Positions 1 through 5,698 are shown, counted from the first letter of the stretch. The stretch is DNA of 7,526 bases from Bacteroidales bacterium (GCA_900769785.1 CAAGHV010000258.1:1-7526), one strand, 5' to 3'. Notes: a model not told the origin generated them from the letters alone. Made by a program: numbers and translations.

Positions 1-172
1 AGCTATGGCAGGCTTGGGAGTAGAACAGCAGTGCCTTTACATGGGTGGTATCGGCCTGCAGCATTACCTTAAGTTCTTCTACCGACAGGCCTACCACTGA
101 TTTGCTATCATCTACCCTACCTCCACACGAAACAAAAAATATTAATAACAAAATCAAAAATAACCGTTGCAT
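1..172 (-). CDS. Lipoprotein, N-terminal part (possible thioredoxin-fold protein), truncated by window edge
   Basis: Only the first 57 codons are visible; the gene runs off the left edge. Seen: the protein starts MQRLFLILLLIFFVSCGGRV, a short basic start, a hydrophobic stretch and a lipobox (FVSC) with the lipidation Cys at residue 16. It should therefore be an envelope lipoprotein. After a linker, residues 45-57 read VKALLFYSQACHS. This resembles the first beta strand and active-site start of thioredoxin-fold proteins (a hydrophobic strand, then Y-S-x-x-C-x-x-C). The codon after S57 begins with T, so a Cys giving C-H-S-C is possible but not shown. It lies 87 nt downstream of the LRR gene on the same strand, separated by an inverted 7-bp repeat array, so it may or may not share that transcript. 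The lipoprotein call is firm; the thioredoxin-like call is inference from about 13 residues. Confidence 0.75.
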   Translation of the reverse strand, partial: MQRLFLILLLIFFVSCGGRVDDSKSVVGLSVEELKVMLQADTTHVKALLFYSQACHS

Positions 173-190
173 AACTGTTTGTCTATTTTA

Positions 191-260
191 GCTATGGGCT
201 ATGAGCTGTGAGTTATGAGCCGGCTACCGCCCTACTCATTGCTCACTTCTCACTGCTCAC
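191..260. repeat. Inverted array of 7-bp repeats (consensus RTGAGYW) in intergenic gap
   Basis: Seen: the left arm (194-220) reads atgggct-atgagct-gtgagtt-atgagc. The right arm (233-260), read on the minus strand, is gtgagca-gtgagaa-gtgagca-atgagta. Each arm thus has about four heptamers of the same family, in opposite orientation, separated by about 12 bp. The arms can pair into a long imperfect hairpin, with mismatches mainly at heptamer junctions. An 8-bp palindrome, agccggct, sits at 218-225. The array fills most of the gap between the LRR gene stop (260-262) and the next lipoprotein start (172). It could be a dispersed REP-like element, an mRNA-stabilising hairpin or a weak terminator. 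There is no T-tract on the minus strand, so a classical intrinsic terminator is not supported. Confidence 0.7.
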
Positions 261-2041
261 TATCTAACTACTACTTTATAACCCCTATCATTAACCCTTA
301 CCACATATACGCCGGCTGTGGGTACGCTGTAGTGGCGATGGTTGTTGCCGTTGGCAGGTTCGCTTACATGGCAGCGCCCCATAATGTCGTATATTGCCAC
401 AGGATAGCCTTCGGCGTTAAGCACCTCTATACTGCGGTAGCCTGCCGTTACCTTCACTGCCGCCATTAGGTTTTCTTCCACCCCATCGCAGTCTTCGGTA
501 TAGCTGTAGCTACTCCAATTGGGGTCGGCCATGTAGGCCTCTGTAGCTCCGCAGGGGATAATTGTTTTGAATATACTATTGGCAATTGCATGGTAAGTAA
601 ACGGTGGTGTAGGATTGAGCAAAACCAGAGTACGCATATTAAGCGCAAAGTTAAAGTCTCCTATAGTATCTATTATGCCAGTAAATACTACACTATTTAT
701 TCCGGTAAGTTCAAATGCTCGATTACCTATATACTTTAATGTTTCGGGAAAAACTATTTCGCCCGTAAGCCTCTCACAATTATTAAACGCATAATCTTCT
801 ATACGCTCAACAGATGCTCCTCCCGTATAGGTATTTAAATTAACACAATACATAAATGCTCCGTATGGAATAACCTTAACCGAGTCGGACATGACTACTG
901 AAGAAAATGTACATCCCTCAAAAACATTATTTCCCAACTTGGTAACGGAATTTGGAATAACCAAACTACTTATACGATGGCATCCGGCAAAAGCAATCTC
1001 ATCTATCGTTTTCAATGTTTGCGGCAATGTAATGGTCATAAGTTTACTCATCTGAAATGCTCCATACTGTATAGTCTCAACGCCTTCCAGTACAACCGAA
1101 CGTAATGAATTGGTTCCGGCAAAAGCATTGGGCGCTATAACTTTACATTCCACAGTAATATCATCCTTTGCCAAATGATGCGATACAAGGGTATCCATAT
1201 TAGAACTATAAATAACCCCATCCATCATTACATAATTTGGATTGAGAGAATCAATAGTAAGATTATACAAACTTTTGCATTTGGCAAATATACCACCTTC
1301 TATAGTTGTTACCGAAGCAGGGATATGCACTTCTCCCAATCTTTCGCAACACCAAAATGCTCCGTCTTTTAGCGTTGTAACAGTGTTGGGAATAATAACC
1401 TTTTGACATTTGCCCCATTGAAAAGCGAGGTCTTCCACTGTGGTTACGCCTACGGGAATAGTAAACACATCCGTTTTACCGGCCGGAACACATAGCAATG
1501 ATGTCATAGTCTTGTTGTATAACGCACCTTCGAACGAGGAATAATGTTCGTTTGTGCTATCCACCTCCAAAGTTTGCAGGTCGGACATGCTCGAAAAGGC
1601 ACATAAACCTATGCTATCAACTAAGGCTGGAATAAAAAAACGTTCGATTCCCCCTAGGAAAAGGAAAGCATTTTCGCCAATGGTACGCAACGAGTCGGGC
1701 AAAGCCAATTTGGTGTTTATTGTAGCTCCATAAAAACACAATGACCCTATGGAGCGTACTGCTTTGGGTATGGATATAGAATTTATGCCGGCTAATCTAA
1801 ATATATTTTCGCCAAGCGAGGTTACTTTGTAGTACACCCCATCGTGCAAAACCGAATCGGGAATATTAATGTCGCCCGAATAGATACTGCATGAGTTTGG
1901 GTCTTTAACCACTGCCACCTCCTTACCTGGCTCGGTTATCTTGTAAAAAAGAACTCCGGCCTGAAAATCATAGTCGGAACTTTGGGCTTTAACTGTTACG
2001 CCGGCTACCACCAGCAACAAAAGGGTAATTATTTTCTTCAT
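260..2041 (-). CDS. BspA-type leucine-rich-repeat surface protein with T9SS type A sorting domain
   Basis: 593 residues. Residues 1-19 form a signal peptide (MKKIITLLLLVVAGVTVKA, then QSS). Residues about 70-475 carry many 22-24-residue LRR_5/BspA repeats of the type AF..C..L..V.IP.SVT.IG, for example around 205-255, 340-380 and 415-445. Two typical BspA interruptions (N-x-x-Y...G-x-x-Y) lie near 160-190 and 263-300. The repeat block ends with PTPPF...IPCGATEAYMADPNW (about 477-509), the usual cap of these proteins. After a short linker, residues about 527-593 look like a T9SS C-terminal sorting domain: IEVLNAEGYPVAIYDIMGR, later PTAGVYVVRV and terminal KVVVR. From family knowledge, such proteins cross the outer membrane by T9SS and are anchored or released at the surface; BspA relatives bind host matrix or partner cells. 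The ligand here is unknown. The start is supported by a good Shine-Dalgarno 7 nt upstream. It is the likely end product of the sigma-led gene set. Confidence 0.92.
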   Translation of the reverse strand: MKKIITLLLLVVAGVTVKAQSSDYDFQAGVLFYKITEPGKEVAVVKDPNSCSIYSGDINIPDSVLHDGVYYKVTSLGENIFRLAGINSISIPKAVRSIGSLCFYGATINTKLALPDSLRTIGENAFLFLGGIERFFIPALVDSIGLCAFSSMSDLQTLEVDSTNEHYSSFEGALYNKTMTSLLCVPAGKTDVFTIPVGVTTVEDLAFQWGKCQKVIIPNTVTTLKDGAFWCCERLGEVHIPASVTTIEGGIFAKCKSLYNLTIDSLNPNYVMMDGVIYSSNMDTLVSHHLAKDDITVECKVIAPNAFAGTNSLRSVVLEGVETIQYGAFQMSKLMTITLPQTLKTIDEIAFAGCHRISSLVIPNSVTKLGNNVFEGCTFSSVVMSDSVKVIPYGAFMYCVNLNTYTGGASVERIEDYAFNNCERLTGEIVFPETLKYIGNRAFELTGINSVVFTGIIDTIGDFNFALNMRTLVLLNPTPPFTYHAIANSIFKTIIPCGATEAYMADPNWSSYSYTEDCDGVEENLMAAVKVTAGYRSIEVLNAEGYPVAIYDIMGRCHVSEPANGNNHRHYSVPTAGVYVVRVNDRGYKVVVR

Positions 2042-2048
2042 TTGTATC

Positions 2049-2054
2049 TCTCCT
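2049..2054 (-). promoter_or_regulatory. Strong Shine-Dalgarno site for the LRR protein
   Basis: On the minus strand AGGAGA lies 7 nt before the ATG at 2041, inside the 21-nt gap after the mini-lipoprotein stop. Bacteroidota genes usually lack such a site, and dapB and the permease in this window do. It fixes the start of the LRR gene and suggests efficient independent initiation inside a polycistronic mRNA. Confidence 0.65.
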
Positions 2055-2062
2055 ATATGAAA

Positions 2063-2206
2063 TTAATATTTATAATTCTTTTGGCTCATTTCATGAGATG
2101 GTAGTACCATCTCATTTTGAAATTCGTCTTTTTGACATGATGTCATTGCTCCAGCCATGGCTACCGAGAGTAGCACTGCTTTTGTAATTACTCTATTAAT
2201 TTTCAT
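2063..2206 (-). CDS. 47-residue mini-lipoprotein
   Basis: An intact short ORF from ATG at 2206 to TAA at 2063-2065. It begins MKINRVITKAVLLSVAMAGA and continues MTSCQKDEF. This is a basic N-terminus, a hydrophobic core (about residues 10-21) and a lipobox with Cys at residue 24. The mature part is only 24 residues, polar and charged, ending in SQKNYKY. QKDE directly after the Cys resembles the acidic +2 to +5 stretch that in Bacteroidota helps export lipoproteins to the outer surface. It starts 12 nt after the stop of the secreted 180-residue protein and ends 21 nt before the LRR gene, so it fills the gap neatly and is probably co-transcribed. I do not recognise a family. It could instead be the remnant of a longer lipoprotein, but the clean signal, the stop and the tight spacing favour a real small gene. 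Confidence 0.72.
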   Translation of the reverse strand: MKINRVITKAVLLSVAMAGAMTSCQKDEFQNEMVLPSHEMSQKNYKY

Positions 2207-2218
2207 TGTGTATACAAT

Positions 2219-2761
2219 TTATTTATTATTATAATCATCTTTGTTCCTTGTTTTTGGTAATAAATCCGGTCGTTTTAATGTTCTTACTAAAAACTGTTCT
2301 ATTTTATAATCTCTTTCTTTAGTTTCTATATTGTGGAAAATTATTATCGCTCCTGTATTGCAATTATATGCCAATACAGATATATTTTTATAATCATCAT
2401 TTCCACCTATAGCTCCATATTTTTTTGTCGGATCATTTTTATATACATTACGACTAAATAATCCCATATTGTTTTTATCCCCTAATGTTTTATCAATAAT
2501 ATCTTTTTCAATCCCGAGATTGAATTCCTCTGCCAGATAATATACAGCTTCTTTTGTTTGCGGTGCCAATATGGTTAGTTCCACCTGCGTGGTGTCGTTT
2601 ACATAGAAGTTCATTATGCATGCCACCGTTACATCCTTTAGGTGGGAGTATTGTTTGTATAGCTCTGTTTGGCCCAGGGTAGGCATGGCGGTGCCCAACC
2701 ATAGGGCTATGGCCATAAGTATTAGTGTTGGTTTGGTTTTTCGGGTTTTCATATTGTTCAT
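2219..2761 (-). CDS. Secreted protein of unknown function, possibly distant DUF4252-like
   Basis: 180 residues. Residues 1-30 form a signal peptide (basic KTRKTK, hydrophobic LILMAIALWLGTAM, cleavage probably after PTLG before QTE). There is no lipobox, so it is probably periplasmic or exported. The mature start, TELYKQYSHLKDVTVACI, resembles the first block of DUF4252 proteins, which often follow sigma/anti-sigma pairs in Bacteroides. A late strand pair (NISVLAYN...GAIIIFHNI, about 126-145) would fit the end of that fold. The match is weak and made by eye only. Two cysteines (C48, C134) could pair. An in-frame second ATG three codons in (MKTRK) is an equally good start. The 3' two thirds of the gene is much more AT-rich than the 5' third. 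The gene lies 33 nt after the putative anti-sigma gene and may be a sensor or modulator of that system; its function is otherwise unknown. Confidence 0.8.
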   Translation of the reverse strand: MNNMKTRKTKPTLILMAIALWLGTAMPTLGQTELYKQYSHLKDVTVACIMNFYVNDTTQVELTILAPQTKEAVYYLAEEFNLGIEKDIIDKTLGDKNNMGLFSRNVYKNDPTKKYGAIGGNDDYKNISVLAYNCNTGAIIIFHNIETKERDYKIEQFLVRTLKRPDLLPKTRNKDDYNNK

Positions 2762-2794
2762 ATTTATATTATTATGTTTGTTGTTATATAAGTG

Positions 2795-3532
2795 TTATAT
2801 TTGTTCGTTGTATTGGGTATGTGTATTCAATGTTGTTGCCACAATGTTGTTCAGCTCCAAGCTACTACAGCTGTTGTTGCAGTATATCACCCATTCTTTG
2901 TGGTTGTTGTAGGGTATTGCCAGTGCTGTATCGGCAATATTGTCGGTTTTGTTGGTTTCAGTGTCCTCGGCCATACATATCGCTGCGTTGGTTGTGTGGG
3001 TTGGCGGCATGTTTATATGCTCATATTCCCTGGGTTTTGGTGTTTGGGCAGCGGGTTGTTTTTTTATTATGTTGTGGGTCGTAGGCACCCTGTTTTCCGG
3101 TGTTGAGGTTTGGTTTTGTGGCAGTGGCATGTGCTTCATCTCGTCCATCGCAGCCTTGGCTATCAGTGTTTGCCGGCCTACCATTGTCGTGTTTAGAGCA
3201 TCGTTAATGCTTTTTTCGGGCCATAGGGCCAATACAAGCATAGCTAGCACAGCCCATGCGGCAGTGGCAACAGCAGTACGCTTGTATGGGGCATAGTGCT
3301 TTTGGATCTTGGGTTTGGCAGTGGCGGTATTGGATGCAGCCATACGGCTGTGCATCATAGCCAGGGGCCTTAATATTGGCACATGCTCCTGCAGCTCGTC
3401 GGGTATGGGACGAGTATGCATGAAATAGTCATAGAGCCTCCGCAGCTCGTCCGGCTCTATGGTGCCGGAGTAAAATTTGGTCAGCAGCTTTTCTATCGCC
3501 TGCCTATCGTTATTTTCTCTTTTTTTGTTCAT
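2795..3532 (-). CDS. Single-pass membrane protein, putative anti-sigma factor
   Basis: 245 residues. A cytoplasmic N-terminal part (about 1-84) contains the helical stretch AIEKLLTKFYSGTIEPDELR. This resembles the opening 'llerylnGtlspeE' helix of Bacteroidota anti-sigma and FecR-type regulators. One TM helix follows at about 86-104 (TAVATAAWAVLAMLVLALW) after the basic YKR. The remainder is a Thr/Pro/Asn-rich, probably unstructured periplasmic region, then a short C-terminal segment (EWVIYCNNSCSSLELNNIVA, 213-232). No zinc-binding HxxxCxxC motif and no FecR core domain are visible. The start overlaps the end of the sigma gene by 23 nt in another frame, typical of translationally coupled sigma/anti-sigma pairs. 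The anti-sigma role is inferred from overlap and topology, not from a recognised domain. Cysteines 186, 218 and 222 would be periplasmic. Confidence 0.8.
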   Translation of the reverse strand: MNKKRENNDRQAIEKLLTKFYSGTIEPDELRRLYDYFMHTRPIPDELQEHVPILRPLAMMHSRMAASNTATAKPKIQKHYAPYKRTAVATAAWAVLAMLVLALWPEKSINDALNTTMVGRQTLIAKAAMDEMKHMPLPQNQTSTPENRVPTTHNIIKKQPAAQTPKPREYEHINMPPTHTTNAAICMAEDTETNKTDNIADTALAIPYNNHKEWVIYCNNSCSSLELNNIVATTLNTHTQYNEQI

Positions 3533-4028
3533 CTTTCACCATTTTTGTTATTTCATTTATTGCCAGTTGGCATATCCTTCTTACCTTAATTTCAGACATA
3601 TTCATCATCCTTGCCACCGTTTTTATGTCTAGCCCTTTTAGGTATCGCAACCTAAACACCCTCCTGGTTTTCAGGTCCAAGAGTTTGATGCATTGCTCCA
3701 TAGTGTCGTACTGCCACTGCTTTTCGTGGCTTTGGTCGGGGTCGTCGGTCTCAAGGTTGTAGAGGGTTTCGATGTCAACAAAAGTAGTTTGTTTATGTTG
3801 TTTTTTCATCTTTATAGCCCTGTTTCTAACCGTTACCAGCAGGTATGGCTCCACCTCCTCCGCATTCTTGACCGGCACATCCCTGTCGGAAAAGTACTCG
3901 AAGGTGTCCTGCACCACATCTTGGGCAAGGCTTTCGTCGCCCAGCACCCTATTTGCGGCATCCTTCAATTTCCTAAGAAATTCGTCACCTTTCTTACTGC
4001 TCAGCAGTTTCTCTACCTTTTTGTCCAT
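3510..4028 (-). CDS. ECF-type RNA polymerase sigma factor (sigma-70 family)
   Basis: 172 residues, normal for ECF factors, which have only regions 2 and 4. Region 2 spans about residues 15-80: GDEFLRKLKDAANRVLGDES, then LAQDVVQDTFEYF (core binding) and EPYLLVTVRNRAIKMKKQHK (-10 recognition end). Region 4 spans about 108-165, with RVFRLRYLKGLDIKTVARMM and the helix-turn-helix ending MSEIKVRRICQLAINEI. It should direct RNA polymerase to a small set of promoters and be held inactive by its membrane partner encoded by the overlapping next gene. It is the first gene of the minus-strand set and has 950 bp of gene-free DNA upstream, so its promoter lies there. Two TTTCG-type dyads lie within 35 nt of the start. 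Autoregulation is likely for this type but not shown. Confidence 0.92.
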   Translation of the reverse strand: MDKKVEKLLSSKKGDEFLRKLKDAANRVLGDESLAQDVVQDTFEYFSDRDVPVKNAEEVEPYLLVTVRNRAIKMKKQHKQTTFVDIETLYNLETDDPDQSHEKQWQYDTMEQCIKLLDLKTRRVFRLRYLKGLDIKTVARMMNMSEIKVRRICQLAINEITKMVKDEQKKRK

Positions 4029-4036
4029 TTACATCA

Positions 4037-4060
4037 CTTTCGAAAGCACGGTTTCGGAAA
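4037..4060. promoter_or_regulatory. Pair of TTTCG-centred dyads upstream of the sigma gene
   Basis: Seen: a perfect 10-bp palindrome, ctttcgaaag, at 4037-4046, and a perfect odd palindrome, tttcggaaa, at 4052-4060, with centres about 14 bp apart. The first lies 8 nt before the sigma ATG, so it overlaps the ribosome-binding zone. They could be an operator or form small leader hairpins. Short palindromes also arise by chance in AT-rich DNA. Confidence 0.3.
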
Positions 4061-4474
4061 ACAAAGACCATCCAATACCTTTTACCGGTATATAACGGCA
4101 AAACCATGGTATTATATATTGTAAAGTCATCGACAGCGTAAAAAAATCACTCTTTAACATTTATATAGTCTTTACATACTGTTATACAATGTTATTATTT
4201 TCTACTTCCGAAATTATTTAACTTTTATATCGCATAGTCTGCAACAGTGCCCACTTATTTCAAAGATTAATTAATTTATACTATATTAACATCAAATGGT
4301 TTAACCTGAAAAAACGACGTATTTACCCACCCCAAGCCTTGCCAAAGGCGTAGAAAGCAAGGAAAAAGAGTTATGGAAGCCAAACAGCTGATTACCAGCA
4401 ATTGCATTTTCTCCATAGGGTTCTAAAAAGTAAACACGGTGGGTTTTGAAATGCAAGTATGGCAGTTGGCAATG

Positions 4475-4584
4475 CTAAGTGGCGTGGTTGTGCCGGCTAA
4501 GTGGCGTGGTTTTTATATCTAAGTGGTGTAGTTTTTGCCACAAAGAGGCGTGGCTGCAGGGTGCAAATGGCGTAGTTTTTACTT
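4475..4584. repeat. Five tandem 22-bp repeats (core ctaagtggcgtggtt)
   Basis: Units start at 4475, 4497, 4519, 4541 and 4563, exactly 22 bp apart. Each has a 15-bp conserved core followed by a 7-bp variable part that often starts with T residues. Units 1 and 2 share an identical core; unit 3 differs at two positions (ctaagtggtgtagtt), and units 4 and 5 are more diverged (caaagaggcgtggct, gcaaatggcgtagtt). A very weak further copy may precede them at 4453. As 22 is not a multiple of three, the array is not a peptide repeat. IS21-family elements carry several repeats of about 20 bp at their ends as transposase-binding sites, and this pattern fits one solo, decaying end. Alternatives are iteron-like or operator sites on one face of the helix. 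No istA/istB-like gene is in the window. Confidence 0.8.
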
Positions 4585-4610
4585 CTTTTCCGCCACGGGG
4601 AAACGCGCAA

Positions 4611-4652
4611 TTTAACATATCAACATTTCTGTTTAACATATATAACATTTCG
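4611..4652. repeat. Two tandem 21-bp near-copies (tttaacatat...aacattt)
   Basis: The sequence tttaacatat occurs at 4611 and again at 4632. Each copy is followed by an aacattt-type block, offset by one base between copies. This makes a duplicated unit of about 21 bp with one small indel. It lies 26 bp after the 22-bp array but has unrelated sequence. It may be a local duplication or a pair of binding sites. Confidence 0.5.
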
Positions 4653-4708
4653 CAATATCGTTACCATACCTCAACAAGCCTGTAAAGGCCATTGGGCAAA
4701 CAAGGTGA

Positions 4709-4752
4709 TACCAAGTGGCACATAGTGGCATACTTGGTAATGCAGTATGCTA
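4709..4752 (+). promoter_or_regulatory. Overlapping, mutually exclusive hairpins
   Basis: Hairpin A pairs taccaagt (4709-4716) with acttggta (4732-4739), eight perfect pairs around a 15-nt loop that contains two agtggca copies 10 bp apart. Hairpin B pairs gcatact (4728-4734) with agtatgc (4744-4750), extendable outward by a G-T and a T-A pair. Both use 4732-4734, so only one can form. The likely dapB promoter lies about 200 bp downstream, so these would be in a dapB leader only if an earlier promoter exists. They could equally be protein-binding dyads. Confidence 0.35.
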
Positions 4753-4916
4753 ATTGCCTATACAAAGGGTGTACATTGGTATTAAAAAGCTGCCGATATT
4801 GATGCTTTTTATAGCCCTACGAGGGTGGTATAATGCAAGGAATAGAGCATATTAGCGTCGGAAAATGCAACGATATATATTTGTAATACAACCAATAGCA
4901 ATAATAATGAAAATAT

Positions 4917-4950
4917 TCTTTCCGGCAATGAAAAATAATGTGTATCTTTG
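4917..4950 (+). promoter_or_regulatory. Probable Bacteroidota-type promoter of dapB
   Basis: TATCTTTG at 4943-4950 matches the Bacteroidota primary-sigma -7 consensus TAnnTTTG exactly. About 21 bp upstream is the T-rich ttcttt (4916-4921), a weak -33 element. The dapB ATG follows 28 nt after the -7 box, giving a short leader with no Shine-Dalgarno, which is usual in this phylum. Confidence 0.65.
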
Positions 4951-4978
4951 CAAACTGAAAAACCATTAAAACTCATAT

Positions 4979-5698
4979 ATGGAAATTGCTATAATTGGCT
5001 ACGGCAAAATGGGAAAAGAGATTGCCGAAATTGCAGAAGAACGAGGGCACGATGTGTCCGTGATAATTGATAGTTCAGATGACTGGATGGAGAAAATCGA
5101 CGAACTGCGCGATTGCGATATTGCTATAGATTTCTCGACCCCCGACGCCGTTGTCGATAATATTTTCAAATGTTTCAACATCAACATACCTATTGTTGTG
5201 GGTACCACAGGTTGGCACGACCAACTGGAAAATGTGGTACACGACTGCTTGCAACGCGAGCAAAGCCTGTTTGTAGCCTCCAACTTCAGCATTGGTGTAA
5301 ATATTATGTTCGACATCAACAAGAAGCTGGCAAAGATTATGAACAAACACCCCGAATATGATGTAACCATCGACGAAACACACCACGTACACAAACTTGA
5401 CGCCCCCAGTGGCACTGCCATAAGCCTTGCCAACGACATTATAGATGAGCTCGAACACAAGGACGAATGGGTGCTAAGCGAAGCCGATTCGGCTACCGAA
5501 CTGCCTATAGTGGCACACCGCGAGGGCGAAGTACCGGGTATTCATGAGGTGAAGTACGACTCGATGGTGGATACTATATCCATACGTCATAGTGCCAAAT
5601 CGAGAAAAGGGTTTGCCTTGGGCGCTGTGATAGCTGCCGAATACCTGATTGGCAAGAAAGGCTACTACACTATGGCCGATATGCTAGACCTAGGGTAG
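4979..5698 (+). CDS. dapB: 4-hydroxy-tetrahydrodipicolinate reductase
   Basis: 239 residues, the compact length seen in Bacteroidota. The cytosolic enzyme reduces the dehydrated hydroxy-tetrahydrodipicolinate intermediate with NAD(P)H to tetrahydrodipicolinate, in the diaminopimelate/lysine pathway that supplies peptidoglycan. Residues 1-12 (MEIAIIGYGKMG) hold the GxGxxG dinucleotide-binding turn. D50-S53 with VGTTGW (74-79) and SNFSIGVNIM (101-110) are further family blocks. The signature ETHHVHKLDAPSGTA (133-147) carries the catalytic His135 and Lys139, equivalent to H159/K163 of the E. coli enzyme, and the substrate-binding GT pair. All key residues are present. It has its own likely promoter and is followed after 61 nt by a transport permease with which it has no obvious pathway link. 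Confidence 0.97.
   Translation: MEIAIIGYGKMGKEIAEIAEERGHDVSVIIDSSDDWMEKIDELRDCDIAIDFSTPDAVVDNIFKCFNINIPIVVGTTGWHDQLENVVHDCLQREQSLFVASNFSIGVNIMFDINKKLAKIMNKHPEYDVTIDETHHVHKLDAPSGTAISLANDIIDELEHKDEWVLSEADSATELPIVAHREGEVPGIHEVKYDSMVDTISIRHSAKSRKGFALGAVIAAEYLIGKKGYYTMADMLDLG

Larger units (their letters stand above)
4029..4978. other. 950-bp gene-free divergent region
   Basis: No credible coding gene, tRNA or other RNA gene is visible. The part nearest the sigma gene (4029-4320) is AT-rich and carries small palindromes, including taccggta at 4083-4090. The stretch 4321-4474 shows only small competing stems around 4336-4362. Then come the five 22-bp repeats (4475-4584), two 21-bp near-copies (4611-4652), overlapping hairpins (4709-4752) and the dapB promoter (about 4917-4950). 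The length is unusual beside the tightly packed neighbours. The region may hold a decayed mobile-element end or an extended regulatory zone. Confidence 0.8.

Noticed and set aside
2616..3296. Several Cys/Val/Phe-rich plus-strand ORFs
   Set aside because: Antisense shadows of the putative anti-sigma gene and the 180-residue gene, which have clear signal, TM and operon logic on the minus strand.
4261..4296. Minus-strand promoter for the sigma gene (TTTG ... TAATCTTTG)
   Set aside because: The -7 box has one base too many against TAnnTTTG and would give a leader of about 230 nt; possible but not strong enough to annotate.
4336..4362. Terminator-like hairpin (gcctt/aaggc, ccttgc/gcaagg)
   Set aside because: The stems are only 5-6 bp, compete with each other and have no following T-run.
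4475..4584. CRISPR array
   Set aside because: The repeats are imperfect, the core is 15 bp and the variable parts are 7 bp, far too short for repeat-spacer units; no cas genes.
4479..4685. Plus-strand 68-residue ORF over the repeat array
   Set aside because: It runs through the 22-bp repeats, whose period is not a multiple of three, and on into AT-rich DNA; no signal, motif or plausible composition.
4829..4834. TATAAT-like -10 box
   Set aside because: E. coli-type -10 boxes are not the main promoter signal in Bacteroidota, and there is no matching upstream element; the TAnnTTTG box nearer dapB is better.
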